Assembly (NCBI GenBank): GCA_900771005.1
Contig: CAAGMI010000019.1
Location: forward strand, 12,837 to 76,836
Origin: Rikenellaceae bacterium
GTDB lineage: Bacteria > Bacteroidota > Bacteroidia > Bacteroidales > UBA932
Direction of reading: 5' to 3'
Length of the DNA stretch: 64,000 nucleotides
Below, in pieces: positions 53,796 through 62,310 of the stretch. The notes beneath the pieces are model-generated. The model was given only the letters and a program-made list of their open reading frames with translations, did no database searches and had not been told where the DNA came from. Numbering within the stretch: position 1 is the stretch's first letter; every line of letters starts with the position of its first letter. Made by a program: the position numbers and the translations under genes.

Positions 53796-55003
53796 TTTTT
53801 CCTTTTTCGCGGGATATTCATCGCCACGATAAGTCCCAGAACTATTGCAATGGTTACCTTCACTGCTGTGAATCCGGCTCCCAAAGCCGCTGACAGCTGT
53901 GAAGATACGGTGTAGTATGAACTCCAGAATACACCTGCTCCCGGAATGAGTGGGAATATTCCGCAGATGATGAATACTGTGCTCGGACATCTGAGCTTCA
54001 CTGCACATACCCTTGATGAGAAAGCTACAACGGTGGCGGCGCAGAATGTGCCTCCCACGACTGAAAGCGGTGTGAAACGCAGGCACAGCAGGTATACGAG
54101 CCATCCTGTCATCCCGACCAGTCCTGATGTTATGTAATACTTCCTCGGCACCCCGAAAAGAACGGCGAAGGCGGCTGTGCCTATGAATGCCGCTGCCAGC
54201 TGGATAGGGAACAAGGCGGTAACGCAGTCCGTAACGGTGCCGTGCAGCTGTATCATTCCACCTGCAATCCAGCTGTGGACAATGAAAGAAAGGGATACCC
54301 CCAACGCTATGCAGAAGAAAACAACCAGGGCGTCCAGAAGCCTCGTCGCCCCTGCTATGTAATCTTCGTTGGCCATGTCTCTCAACCCGTTTGTAAAGGG
54401 AACTCCCGGAATGAGCGGAATCAGGGTACCTATTATCATATTGCCCAGATTGGCTCCGAATCCTATCTGGTGCAGAGCCAGACACAATGCAGTCCCTATG
54501 ATTCCTCCGCATATATTTGCCAGAATCTTTGACATTCCGGAACCGGCGAAGAGGATGAAACAGTACATCAGGAGACCTGCCACCATAGCTGCTGCACAGT
54601 CTGAAAAACCTCCTCCGAATATGGCGCAGAAGCCCCCGCAGCCAAGTACTGTCCCTGCAAGAATTTCCCATACAGGCTTGTCCGGCATCTTTCTGATGGC
54701 TTCCATCTTCTCGGCAGCCTCGTCGCAGGACATGTCCTTAATCGCAATGTCGCGTGACAACTGATTGACAGCCACTACCTTGTCCAGCCTTGCGCCTCTT
54801 ATCGGGATGAATTCAACATTTGCATAGGATTCACCGGTGGTGAAAATTCCGTTGCTCAGAACAAAGAAGTTCTCTCCCTTTTCTCCGTAGTGGCCGGCTA
54901 TTCTCTCCATTGTCTCTTCGACGCGGTATATCTCGGCGCCGTTTTCCAGCAGGGTTCGTCCTGCCGTGGATGCAAGGTTGAGGATTTTCTGAGTGTCTTT
55001 CAT
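53792..55003 (-). CDS. Threonine/serine exporter family protein (ThrE-like)
   Basis: A 403-residue membrane protein. It joins a DUF1212-type N-terminal part (GAEIYRVEETMERIAGHYGE, FVLSNGIFTTGE) to a DUF3815-type C-terminal part (PRKYYITSGLVGMTGWLVYL), with about ten helices. Corynebacterial ThrE exports threonine and serine. The ATG at 55001-55003 (MKDTQKILNLA) starts one base after the nadE stop. The frame runs further upstream, but that part is antisense or in another frame within nadE and is not protein-like. Substrate inferred only. Confidence 0.85.
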   Translation of the reverse strand: MKDTQKILNLASTAGRTLLENGAEIYRVEETMERIAGHYGEKGENFFVLSNGIFTTGESYANVEFIPIRGARLDKVVAVNQLSRDIAIKDMSCDEAAEKMEAIRKMPDKPVWEILAGTVLGCGGFCAIFGGGFSDCAAAMVAGLLMYCFILFAGSGMSKILANICGGIIGTALCLALHQIGFGANLGNMIIGTLIPLIPGVPFTNGLRDMANEDYIAGATRLLDALVVFFCIALGVSLSFIVHSWIAGGMIQLHGTVTDCVTALFPIQLAAAFIGTAAFAVLFGVPRKYYITSGLVGMTGWLVYLLCLRFTPLSVVGGTFCAATVVAFSSRVCAVKLRCPSTVFIICGIFPLIPGAGVFWSSYYTVSSQLSAALGAGFTAVKVTIAIVLGLIVAMNIPRKRKN

Positions 55004-55004
55004 C

Positions 55005-55757
55005 TTAGAACGGCTTGAATCCCTCAGGCATTGACAGCTTGAAAGTGTTGTTCCTATGCATACGGTCGATCTTTTCTTTTGTCGCCGGATCATCGCACAC
55101 TCCCGTCCTGATATATCTGTCCAGAACGGCATACGTGAAGCCGAATTTCTCCTCGTCGGAACAACTGTGCGGCAATCCGTCATCCGGGATCTTCTCCACC
55201 CATCTGTCAGGCAATCCGAGCGCATGCCCTACTCCTTTGACTTCCTGTACGGTCAAACCTGAAAGGGGACTGAAATCGCCGACGTTGTCTCCCCATCTTG
55301 TGGCATAGCCTATCCAGTCTTCAGACAGGTTGCAGGTGTTGGCTACCCTCCCTCCTAGAGATTGTGAGATGGCATAAAGCGTGGCCATTCTGACGCGCGG
55401 AGGAATATTCTGTTCAGCCTGATGACTCAGGCCCTCGCTGATCTCGGCTTTTACTGTATCAAATCCACGTATTATGTCGCCTATAGGCGCGCATATATAT
55501 CTTATTCCCAAGTATTTGCATATCTCATCAGCTTCATTGAGACTCTGCCCTTCGGCAGGCATGGCCACGCCGACCACACGTTCCTTCCCCAGGGCCTCCG
55601 CACACAATGCCGCAGCCACGGTGCTGTCTTTCCCACCGCTCATTCCTATGACTGCGCAGCAGCCTTTGCCGTTGCTTTCAAACCAGTCCCGGATCCATCC
55701 GATGCACTGTTTCTTGAGTTGTACGTAATCCATATCTGCGAAAGTAATAATTTTCAT
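55005..55757 (-). CDS. nadE: NH3-dependent NAD+ synthetase
   Basis: Amidation of nicotinate adenine dinucleotide to NAD+. The 250-residue protein has the ATP-PP loop GMSGGKDSTVAAALCAEALG, DEICKYLGIRYI, the NLSEDWIGYATRWGDNVGDF active-site region and the C-terminal tail. No glutaminase domain is present, so ammonia is the likely donor. Overlaps the MFS gene by 4 bases (ATGA). Confidence 0.94.
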   Translation of the reverse strand: MKIITFADMDYVQLKKQCIGWIRDWFESNGKGCCAVIGMSGGKDSTVAAALCAEALGKERVVGVAMPAEGQSLNEADEICKYLGIRYICAPIGDIIRGFDTVKAEISEGLSHQAEQNIPPRVRMATLYAISQSLGGRVANTCNLSEDWIGYATRWGDNVGDFSPLSGLTVQEVKGVGHALGLPDRWVEKIPDDGLPHSCSDEEKFGFTYAVLDRYIRTGVCDDPATKEKIDRMHRNNTFKLSMPEGFKPF

Positions 55758-56938
55758 CGAAGTTTGTTGGCTTCAAAATGACTTCTTGTCTGTGCGAAGT
55801 AATATATCACTCCTATTGCATTGACGATAAATGCAGCCCAGAATGCTGATCCATACCCCAGATGCTCCGATAGCAGTCCGCCCAACAACACTCCAAGACC
55901 GTTCCCGGCATCCCACGATGTGAGGATTGAGGAATTGGCGGTACCTCTCTGGCTGTTGGAAGCCAGATTGATGAACATATTCTGGAATGCGGGATACATG
56001 TGACCGTTGCCAAGACCGATTATGAGGGCAGCACCGTAATAACCTGCCGGACTCTTCAGCGCGGCGAAGAGGCAGTAACCGCAGACGGATATGAGTACGC
56101 CTATCGTGGCATTTCTGCTGACCTTGTTGTCCCTGAGGGCGTGGGCTCCCGTAAGTCTGGAAAGAATGAGACCTATTGCCAGAAGACTGAAAAACAGTCC
56201 TGTGCCTTCGGCCATACCTAGTTCCTCTTTACCGTAAATCGCTACATATGTGGCAACTACTCCGTATGAAAATGAGAAACACAGCATTGTGAGAGCTTCT
56301 TTCCATCCTTTCAGGAGGAAGAACCTGTCAAGTGAAATCACTGCTTTTTCAGGTACGAAATCCCTTTTCGGAAGCTTCAGGGTGGCTTCCAGAATCAGTC
56401 CGGACAGTGATATCGCGAATGACAGCCAGAACAGAATCTGAAAATTGCCGGAGAAAGCCTGAAGGACATAGATGGCCACAATAGGGCCGATGACTGTGGC
56501 CAGATTGTTGCTGAGTCCGTAGTATCCTATTCCCTCGGTCCTTCGTTCGCTAGGCAACGCATCGATAGCGACCGTGCTGGCTGCGACTGTGGTGGCTCCG
56601 AACGGGGCTCCGTGGAGGGTCCTGAAGATTGTAAACATCGTAAGACTGCCTGCGACGAGATATCCTCCGAACAGAGCGAAGAAAAAGAAATAGCAAATGA
56701 GGAGAACGGCCTTTCGAGGGAAATTGTCTACAATATACCCGCTGAAAGGCCGTATTATCAAAGCCATTATAGTGTATCCCGCAAGGCAGAGTCCGATAGT
56801 CTGCTTGTTTGCTCCGAAAGTTTCAGAAAGATACAGGGGCAGCAGAGGAACTATGAGCGTGAAAGAGAAATGGATCAGGAAATTCCCGATCCATACCTTC
56901 AGGTAGTTGCTGTTCCAAAGCTTAGGCCTTGCGTCCAT
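55754..56938 (-). CDS. Major facilitator superfamily transporter
   Basis: A 394-residue protein with about 12 membrane helices. MFS marks are a G-rich helix-2-3 loop (GYIVDNFPRKAVL), the cytoplasmic-loop-like GAHALRDNKVSR and hydrophobic stretches throughout. It resembles the sugar/drug efflux group (YfcJ-like). Overlaps nadE by 4 bases, and its start follows the repeat-rich lipoprotein gene by 11. Substrate unknown. Confidence 0.85.
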   Translation of the reverse strand: MDARPKLWNSNYLKVWIGNFLIHFSFTLIVPLLPLYLSETFGANKQTIGLCLAGYTIMALIIRPFSGYIVDNFPRKAVLLICYFFFFALFGGYLVAGSLTMFTIFRTLHGAPFGATTVAASTVAIDALPSERRTEGIGYYGLSNNLATVIGPIVAIYVLQAFSGNFQILFWLSFAISLSGLILEATLKLPKRDFVPEKAVISLDRFFLLKGWKEALTMLCFSFSYGVVATYVAIYGKEELGMAEGTGLFFSLLAIGLILSRLTGAHALRDNKVSRNATIGVLISVCGYCLFAALKSPAGYYGAALIIGLGNGHMYPAFQNMFINLASNSQRGTANSSILTSWDAGNGLGVLLGGLLSEHLGYGSAFWAAFIVNAIGVIYYFAQTRSHFEANKLR

Positions 56939-56949
56939 ACCTGATTCTC

Positions 56950-58176
56950 TTATCTGCGCGTCCGGCTTCCTGCTCCGGGCCCGTGTTGTACAGTCGTACT
57001 TCCAGATGTGTTACGGTTTGATCCGGAACCACGCTTTACGGTAGATTTGTCACCGTTAGGAGATACTGTACTTATGCTTGTGTTTGTCGATCCGGATTGG
57101 CGGACGCGGCTGTTGACGGTGGTCTTGTCTGCAGACTGGTTTGGCCTTGACTGCTGAGCCGGCTTTCCTGTAGAAGGCTGGCGCTGCTGGACAGGTTGCC
57201 TCCCGGTAGAAGGCTGGCGCTGCTGGGCAGGCTGCCTCCCGGTAGAAGGCTGCTGTGGCTGCCTGCTTGTGCCAGGCTGTCTGTTTGCAGATGCCTGTCT
57301 GTCCTGCCTTATAGGAGCAGGCTGAGCCTCGCGTATGTCACGCGCATTTCTGATAGGATTGACATTTTGTGAATGGCTCATCGTATTGCGCTGCTGGAAT
57401 GAACGTTCCGGATGCTGACGGCCGTAGTCGTTCCTCTGGCTGCCTCTTGATACCCTGTCATAATCAGGGAAGTGGCAGACGGGTTCATATCTGAACTCGC
57501 GGCAATAGCGGTGATTGCTCATGTATGTGTCTATGTAGGCTATATAGTGACCTACATATACAGGAGCCGGACGCTTGTAGTGAGGAGGGAAGTGGTTCCA
57601 GTGCCAAGGTGATATCCAAGGACGGTAATCCGGCCTGATCAGGTGCGCAAATATGAGAGGCGTGGTTATGTATACAGGGCGGATGATGAATTCCGGCCCA
57701 TATATGTAACTTGAACCGATAATCTGTACGTAGGCGTTGCTTGCCCCCTGAAGCTCGGCTACGACGGTCGCAACATCCTGATAGACGTTTTCTGCAAGCA
57801 CTGCCTGGATGAGGAATACGTGGTTCCTACCTTCCACTGTCTCAAGCACTCGGAGATAATCGACATATCCGTCATTGTTGAGGTCAAGGTTGGAGAGCAT
57901 ATATGATCCGTCATTGAGGATGTTTTCGAATTCTTCCACAGTCGATGACTGCGCGAACGCAGCTCCAACCGCCTGCAGGTCAAGATAGAGGGAGATATCC
58001 CTGTCCATGGCGGTGACGCGCGTGGTGGTGGATACCGTATGTGTCCTAGGCACCGTGACTGTGGTGCTGTAAGTGCCATAGTCATAGTTGTGAGGGGATA
58101 CGGTGACGATTCGTGCCGTGTAGCAGCTTGTGCATAGCAGCGACAAAACTGCAAGAAGTAAAATGCAACGTTTCAT
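56950..58176 (-). CDS. Repeat-rich hypothetical lipoprotein
   Basis: A 408-residue protein with a lipoprotein signal (LLCTSC, Cys at about residue 17). Residues about 25-230 form an unrecognised domain, including the EF-hand-like LDLNNDGYVDYLR and an aromatic-rich stretch (YRPWISPWHWNHF). From about 260 the protein is low-complexity, Gln/Arg/Pro/Ser-rich, with a 12-residue repeat RQPSTGRQPAQQ. It may be a surface or periplasmic protein. The -7 box (58196-58203) is 19 bases before the ATG, over an inverted repeat. Confidence 0.75.
   Translation of the reverse strand: MKRCILLLAVLSLLCTSCYTARIVTVSPHNYDYGTYSTTVTVPRTHTVSTTTRVTAMDRDISLYLDLQAVGAAFAQSSTVEEFENILNDGSYMLSNLDLNNDGYVDYLRVLETVEGRNHVFLIQAVLAENVYQDVATVVAELQGASNAYVQIIGSSYIYGPEFIIRPVYITTPLIFAHLIRPDYRPWISPWHWNHFPPHYKRPAPVYVGHYIAYIDTYMSNHRYCREFRYEPVCHFPDYDRVSRGSQRNDYGRQHPERSFQQRNTMSHSQNVNPIRNARDIREAQPAPIRQDRQASANRQPGTSRQPQQPSTGRQPAQQRQPSTGRQPVQQRQPSTGKPAQQSRPNQSADKTTVNSRVRQSGSTNTSISTVSPNGDKSTVKRGSGSNRNTSGSTTVQHGPGAGSRTRR
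57149..57255 (-). repeat. 36-bp tandem repeat in the lipoprotein gene
   Basis: Two full copies of a 36-base unit (57169-57204 and 57205-57240) with a partial third (57241-57255) and a degenerate part before. Each encodes RQPSTGRQPAQQ or a near copy. Confidence 0.85.
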
Positions 58177-58179
58177 AGT

Positions 58180-58203
58180 TTTGTCTTTTACAAGACAAAG
58201 ATA
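58180..58203 (-). promoter_or_regulatory. -7 box TATCTTTG with an overlapping inverted repeat
   Basis: A minus-strand TAnnTTTG at 58196-58203. A perfect 8-bp inverted repeat, TTTGTCTT and AAGACAAA with a 4-base loop (58180-58199), overlaps the last four box bases and fills the leader of the lipoprotein gene. Confidence 0.5.
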
Positions 58204-58276
58204 AACAATTTTCCTGCCAGAAAATCTTCTATTGATTCCGCTAATAGTTGATATCTAAAAATAGTATGAATTACCA

Positions 58277-58307
58277 ATTGTAATATTCATTGAGGCATCT
58301 ACTTTTG
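58277..58307 (+). promoter_or_regulatory. Promoter of the superoxide reductase gene
   Basis: ATTG at 58277-58280 (near TTTG), 19-bp spacer, then TACTTTTG at 58300-58307. The leader before the ATG at 58342 is about 30 bases and A/T-rich. Confidence 0.65.
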
Positions 58308-58341
58308 CACCGTAATCATTAACCTTTTAAAACTTAAAATT

Positions 58342-58734
58342 ATGACAACAAGATTCTTTTTATGCAAACGTTGCGGCAACGTTATCATCAAGATCGTGGA
58401 TAGCGGAGTCGTGCCTGTGTGCTGTGGTGAGGAGATGGTGGAACTCAGACCGAACCGGACGGATGTCGGCATGGAAAAGCACGTTCCGGTTGTGGAGTGC
58501 AAGTGCGGAGGATGCCTTAAGGTGAAAGTCGGCTCTCTGCCGCATCCTATGAGTGAGGAACATCACATCTCGTTCATTTATGTCGAGACCGAGAACGGAG
58601 GACAGATCCGTTGGCTTGACCCTGAAGGAAAGGCCGAGGCTGAATTCCGGCTGGGCAAGGAAAAGCCGATTGCGGTTTACGAATACTGCAACATCCACGG
58701 TCTGTGGAAGGCGGATTTGACCGGAAAATGCTGA
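58342..58734 (+). CDS. Desulfoferrodoxin (superoxide reductase)
   Basis: Reduces superoxide to peroxide without making oxygen, suited to an anaerobe. The 130-residue two-iron protein has the rubredoxin-like Cys4 centre I in the first 30 residues (FFLCKRCGNVI and VPVCCGEEM) and the superoxide-reducing centre II: His in MEKHVP, His in PHPMSEEHHISF, and Cys/His in YCNIHGLWKADL. All ligands are intact. Head of a rightward cluster with ferritin and MATE. Confidence 0.95.
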   Translation: MTTRFFLCKRCGNVIIKIVDSGVVPVCCGEEMVELRPNRTDVGMEKHVPVVECKCGGCLKVKVGSLPHPMSEEHHISFIYVETENGGQIRWLDPEGKAEAEFRLGKEKPIAVYEYCNIHGLWKADLTGKC

Positions 58735-58763
58735 AATGAACTAACTTAATCTGAACTTGAACT

Positions 58764-59276
58764 ATGATAACTGAAAAAATGATTAAAGCCATCAACGAGC
58801 AGATCAATGCCGAACTGTGGTCCGCATACCTTTATCTCTCCATGTCGATAGATGCGGAATCCAAGACACTGGATGGCATTTCCAATTGGTTCTATGTGCA
58901 GTGGCTGGAGGAGCAGGACCACGCCAGGATATTCCACAACTATCTTACGGATCAGGGTGTGCGCGTAGAACTCCTTCCGATAGAGAAGGTGCCGAAGGAA
59001 TGGGACAGCCCGCTTGAAATGTTCAGGGAAACGTTGAGGCACGAGAAAGAGGTGACGGATATGATATACAATCTGGTTCGCCTCGCATTCAAAGAGCAGG
59101 ATTTCGCAACGCTAAGCCGATTGCAATGGTTTGTGGATGAGCAGGTTGAAGAGGAGCGTAGCGCATCGGATGTGGCAGCGGAGTTTGATGCTGCCGGCAA
59201 GGATTATGCAGCCATAAGGGATATAGACTGCAAACTTGCCGGAAGAACATACCAAAAGCCGGAGGTACTGAAATAA
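58764..59276 (+). CDS. ftnA: Ferritin (FtnA type)
   Basis: Iron storage as a 24-mer. The 170-residue protein has the diiron ferroxidase ligands: Glu in NAELWSAYLYLSM, EEQDHARIF (Glu, His), HEKEVTDMI and WFVDEQVEEE. Starts 29 bases after the superoxide reductase gene; coordinated control of iron and oxygen stress is inferred from their order, not from an operator. Confidence 0.95.
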   Translation: MITEKMIKAINEQINAELWSAYLYLSMSIDAESKTLDGISNWFYVQWLEEQDHARIFHNYLTDQGVRVELLPIEKVPKEWDSPLEMFRETLRHEKEVTDMIYNLVRLAFKEQDFATLSRLQWFVDEQVEEERSASDVAAEFDAAGKDYAAIRDIDCKLAGRTYQKPEVLK

Positions 59277-59293
59277 TCCTTTTGTAAAAGTGT

Positions 59294-59301
59294 TATCTTT
59301 G
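59294..59301 (+). promoter_or_regulatory. -7 promoter box TATCTTTG, MATE gene
   Basis: A TAnnTTTG match 20 bases before the MATE ATG at 59322, just after the ferritin stop. Confidence 0.55.
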
Positions 59302-59321
59302 CGCTCCGAAATGCAGCGCGA

Positions 59322-60680
59322 ATGGTAAACGATCTTACGAAAGGCAGCCCGGCCAAGGTAATCTTCATATATTCCTTGCCGATTATACTCGGCAATGTCT
59401 TCCAACAGGTTTATAACCTGGTAGATACGATAATTGTCGGCCGTTTTGTGAGCTATCAGGCGCTAGCTGGTGTAGGCATCACGAACGGCTTGACTTTTTT
59501 TGTACTGGGATTCATCTCGGGGATAACGAGCGGTCTGGGGATAAGAACGGCCCAACTCTTCGGGGCGGGGGATATGAAGGGGCTCAAGCGCTCCGTTGGC
59601 ACCAGTATAATAATCAGCATCGTCCTTGCTGCGGTTCTCACAGTGCTCTCTGTCTCTCTGATCGACCCGATGCTGCATCTGATAGGTACCGGAGACGATA
59701 TATTTGAATATTCCAGGGATTATCTGGTGATTCTTTTCTCGGGTATAGCCGCACAGACTGCGTACAATCTTATCTCCTGTATTCTAAGGGCGCTCGGAGA
59801 CAGCCGGACCCCATTGTATTTTCTTATCTTCTCATCCCTGCTGAATGTTGTGCTCGATATAACGTTTATTACCAGATTCGGGATGGGAGTCAAGGGAGCC
59901 GCTTTCGCAACAGCCATATCACAGGCGGTTTCTGCCATATTGTGTTTTGTCTATGCTTTCAGGCGCTATCCTGAATTGAATATTTCCGGAAAGGATTTCA
60001 GAACGAGCTGGTCTTTTGTTTGGGAACATCTCAGAATCGGTATTCCGATGGCTCTTCAGTTCAGTATCACCGCCGTCGGTATCATAATGCTTCAGGCTGC
60101 ACTCAATGCCTTTCCTGCCACTTATATCGCCGGCTTTTCCGCTGCCAACAAGGTTCAGAACGTAGGCGCCCTTGTGGCGATATCGTTCGGAGTGGCAATC
60201 GCCAATTATGTGGGGCAGAATTATGGGGCTGGAGATATCCGGAGGGTGCGTAAGGGTGTCAATGCCACTCTTGTGATGACACTTTCCGTGTGCGTGGTGG
60301 CGAGTGCCCTGATCTCAATCTTTGCCGGTCCGCTGACTTCCCTGTTCCTGAATCCCGACATTACGGGTGACGTGTCGGACATATATTATGCCTCAAGCAG
60401 CTATCTGTATATGAGCGCCATATTCTTCCCGTTCCTTTATGTCCTGTTTGTCTTCAGGAACGCCCTTCAGGGTGTGGGAAAGACCTTTCTGCCATTGATG
60501 GCCGGAGTGCTGGAACTTGTCATCAGGGGAGTGGCGTCCGCTATCCTGCCCAAGACTATGGGATATATAGGTATAACTCTTGTCGACGTGCTTGCCTGGG
60601 TGGGCGCCTGCCTATGGCTGTTCGTGTCCTATATGGTGCAGATGCCCAAAAATAAAGAAGAAAAAGTTTGTAGTAAATAA
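59322..60680 (+). CDS. MATE family efflux transporter
   Basis: A 452-residue membrane protein with 12 helices in two MatE halves: IFIYSLPIILGNVFQQVYNL in the first and WEHLRIGIPMALQFSI in the second. Family members export cationic drugs or metabolites in exchange for Na+ or H+. It closes the rightward superoxide-reductase/ferritin/MATE group and is followed by tRNA-Asp. Confidence 0.92.
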   Translation: MVNDLTKGSPAKVIFIYSLPIILGNVFQQVYNLVDTIIVGRFVSYQALAGVGITNGLTFFVLGFISGITSGLGIRTAQLFGAGDMKGLKRSVGTSIIISIVLAAVLTVLSVSLIDPMLHLIGTGDDIFEYSRDYLVILFSGIAAQTAYNLISCILRALGDSRTPLYFLIFSSLLNVVLDITFITRFGMGVKGAAFATAISQAVSAILCFVYAFRRYPELNISGKDFRTSWSFVWEHLRIGIPMALQFSITAVGIIMLQAALNAFPATYIAGFSAANKVQNVGALVAISFGVAIANYVGQNYGAGDIRRVRKGVNATLVMTLSVCVVASALISIFAGPLTSLFLNPDITGDVSDIYYASSSYLYMSAIFFPFLYVLFVFRNALQGVGKTFLPLMAGVLELVIRGVASAILPKTMGYIGITLVDVLAWVGACLWLFVSYMVQMPKNKEEKVCSK

Positions 60681-60697
60681 AAATCTTCATATATTTG
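60667..60697 (+). promoter_or_regulatory. Promoter of tRNA-Asp
   Basis: TTTG at 60667-60670, 19-bp spacer, TATATTTG at 60690-60697, a full consensus match; the tRNA starts 30 bases later. The -33 element lies within the last codons of the MATE gene. Confidence 0.8.
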
Positions 60698-60727
60698 CAT
60701 CCGCTTCTGAAGAAGCCGACAGCAATT

Positions 60728-60801
60728 GGTGCGGTAGTTCAGCTGGTTAGAATGCCGGCCTGTCACGCCGGAGGTCGAGGGTTCGAGTCCCTTCCGCACC
60801 G
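60728..60801 (+). tRNA. tRNA-Asp (GTC)
   Basis: A full cloverleaf: acceptor GGTGCGG with CCGCACC, D-arm GTTCAGCTGGTTAGAA, anticodon stem CCGGC/GCCGG with anticodon GTC at 60762-60764, and T-arm GTTCGAGTC. The sequence is close to E. coli tRNA-Asp. The 3' CCA is not encoded (the end is GCA, then AAA). Downstream is the proposed island. Confidence 0.97.
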
Positions 60802-60802
60802 C

Positions 60803-60836
60803 AAAACCCCTTTCAGCACACGCTGAGAGGGGTTTT
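60803..60836 (+). terminator. Terminator after tRNA-Asp
   Basis: AAAACCCCTTTCAGC pairs with GCTGAGAGGGGTTTT (one G-T pair), loop of four, ending in a T run. The flanking A and T runs could also terminate minus-strand transcripts. Confidence 0.9.
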
Positions 60837-61224
60837 CCATTTAAAAACGTTACGCAAACGTTACGCAAATCTGTAAATTCATCTCCACTCCAATATTTCC
60901 GGTCACTCTAATCTTAGACTTGCCGGAATCAAAGAAGTATAAACAAAGACCGAGTCTGGAAGTCCAAACCCGGTCGGTGCGAATTAAAAATGCTACCCTA
61001 TCACAGGGAGAATTTCTGCCACAAATATAAAACAAAACCTTTATACTTCCTACCGCCAGTTCCGCCGGACTCACGTCCGCCGGAATGCCGGAAAGCGTAC
61101 CCGGCCTCCGAGCTATGGAGGGCTCTGCGGCCGACACTTTCCGCCACCCTCACGGGCTGTCTCCCGAAAAATATCACTATCTTCGCTGACGGAATCGTTG
61201 AGCTGTGTGTAACACCACAGCAAA
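60837..61224. other. Gene-poor stretch at the island edge
   Basis: I see no gene supported here. It holds the 11-bp direct repeat (60845-60869), an imperfect hairpin at about 60947-60974 (GACCGAGTCTGG with CCAAACCCGGTC, two mismatches) and GC-rich short repeats (CCGCCGGA twice, near 61068-61082). A minus-strand frame of 95 codons (60850-61137) has no recognisable domain and is not called. Confidence 0.5.
60845..60869 (+). repeat. Direct repeat AAACGTTACGC x2 downstream of tRNA-Asp
   Basis: Two tandem copies of an 11-base unit (aaacgttacgc) at 60845-60855 and 60856-60866, with aaa following. It sits 44 bases from the tRNA 3' end, right after the tRNA terminator. It may be a recombinase arm-site, but this is only inference from position. 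Confidence 0.5.
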
Positions 61225-61842
61225 ATGAAAATCTTTATCGACAACGGCCACGGCCAATTCACACCGGGCAAGCGCAGCCCCGACGGAGAATTCCGTGAAT
61301 GGTTCTTCAACCGCGAAATCGCCAACCGCGTCACATCAGGCCTCAAAGCCCGGGGTTACAACGCCGAGCTCCTCGTCCCCGAAGCCGACGACATTCCGCT
61401 CAAAGAACGTGTCAACCGCATCAACACATGGTGCCTCCTCCACGGCAAACACAACGCCATCCTCGTCAGCATCCACTCCAACGCCTCCGGAAACGGCCGG
61501 CAATGGATGAAAGCCCAAGGCTGGAGCTGCTACACATCAAAAGGAAAAACCAAATCAGACGACCTCGCCACCTGCCTCTACGCCGAAGCCGAAAAGAACT
61601 TCCCAGGCCGCAAAATCCGCAAAGACCTCTCAGACGGAGACCCCGACTGGGAAGAAAACTTCTACCTCCTTCAAAAGACCAGCTGCTGCGCCGTACTCAC
61701 CGAATCATTCTTCTACGACAACACCGACGACTTCCGCTACCTCGAATCCTCCGAAGGTAAAGCCGCCATCGTCCGTACGCACATCGACGGCATCATATCA
61801 TATCTGAACGAAATCAGCCCAGCTTCTCCGAATAATAGATAA
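61225..61842 (+). CDS. N-acetylmuramoyl-L-alanine amidase, phage-endolysin type
   Basis: A 205-residue single-domain Amidase_3 enzyme that would cut the amide between MurNAc and L-Ala. Zinc-site and catalytic residues can be followed as His in IDNGHG, Glu in REWFFNREIA, His in VSIHSNAS and Glu in VLTESFF. No signal peptide, as in phage lysins. The third codon positions are overwhelmingly C (ctc, atc, gcc), unlike every other gene in the window, which argues for transfer. The small size and the position next to a tRNA suggest a prophage or mobile-element gene. Its last 29 bases are antisense to the next gene. Confidence 0.88.
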   Translation: MKIFIDNGHGQFTPGKRSPDGEFREWFFNREIANRVTSGLKARGYNAELLVPEADDIPLKERVNRINTWCLLHGKHNAILVSIHSNASGNGRQWMKAQGWSCYTSKGKTKSDDLATCLYAEAEKNFPGRKIRKDLSDGDPDWEENFYLLQKTSCCAVLTESFFYDNTDDFRYLESSEGKAAIVRTHIDGIISYLNEISPASPNNR

Positions 61843-62296
61843 ACCAGCTCAAGACAAAGAGCCTGGCGAAACAAGAAGCATCAAACGAAGCGGAGCACAG
61901 AATTGCCGAATACACATACAGCCCGATAACCTTATACACCGACTCCGGATCCGAGCAACCGGCCTTCGAAGCGCAGAGGCCCTCTAACGCACGCTGCGCG
62001 ATCACACCAGCTGCGTCCCTCTCACCAGTTGGCAACATAAACCACCTCCTTGTGGCCAGTTCCTGCCACTTCATCGTATTCACGGCATTCGCCAGCGGCC
62101 CAATCTCCTCCGCCTGATATCCCGAATACAGAATCATAGCATTCTCCAGACAATCCGGCCACTGCTCCACGGCATCCCTGTACTCCTCAAAAACCGGATA
62201 CTCAGGAATAACGGAATTGCAGAATCCGACGAAATCCTCGCCGAATCCCTCCAGATACACCATCTGCAGTTGTTTGTCCAGATCTGCTTGCTTCAT
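61814..62296 (-). CDS. Hypothetical island protein, second of a leftward pair
   Basis: A 160-residue protein from the ATG at 62294-62296 (MKQADLDKQLQMVYLEGFGE); reading may begin 22 codons earlier at 62362, which would overlap the small upstream gene. The sequence is acidic at the N-terminus, with VIPEYPVFEEYRDAVEQWP, and hydrophobic toward the end (LYVYSAILCSASFDAS, LFVLSWFIYYSEK). No family recognised. Overlaps the amidase 3' end by 29 bases. Confidence 0.6.
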   Translation of the reverse strand: MKQADLDKQLQMVYLEGFGEDFVGFCNSVIPEYPVFEEYRDAVEQWPDCLENAMILYSGYQAEEIGPLANAVNTMKWQELATRRWFMLPTGERDAAGVIAQRALEGLCASKAGCSDPESVYKVIGLYVYSAILCSASFDASCFARLFVLSWFIYYSEKLG

Positions 62297-62310
62297 ATAA
62301 AAAAGTATGG

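Noticed and set aside
53505..54671. Long minus-strand frame of 388 codons over pgi and the ThrE-like gene
   Set aside because: It is antisense to pgi and out of frame with the ThrE-like exporter, with Arg/Ser/His-rich text typical of shadow frames.
60850..61137. A 95-codon minus-strand frame beside the tRNA
   Set aside because: No domain or protein-like pattern, and it crosses the direct repeat and hairpin; not called.
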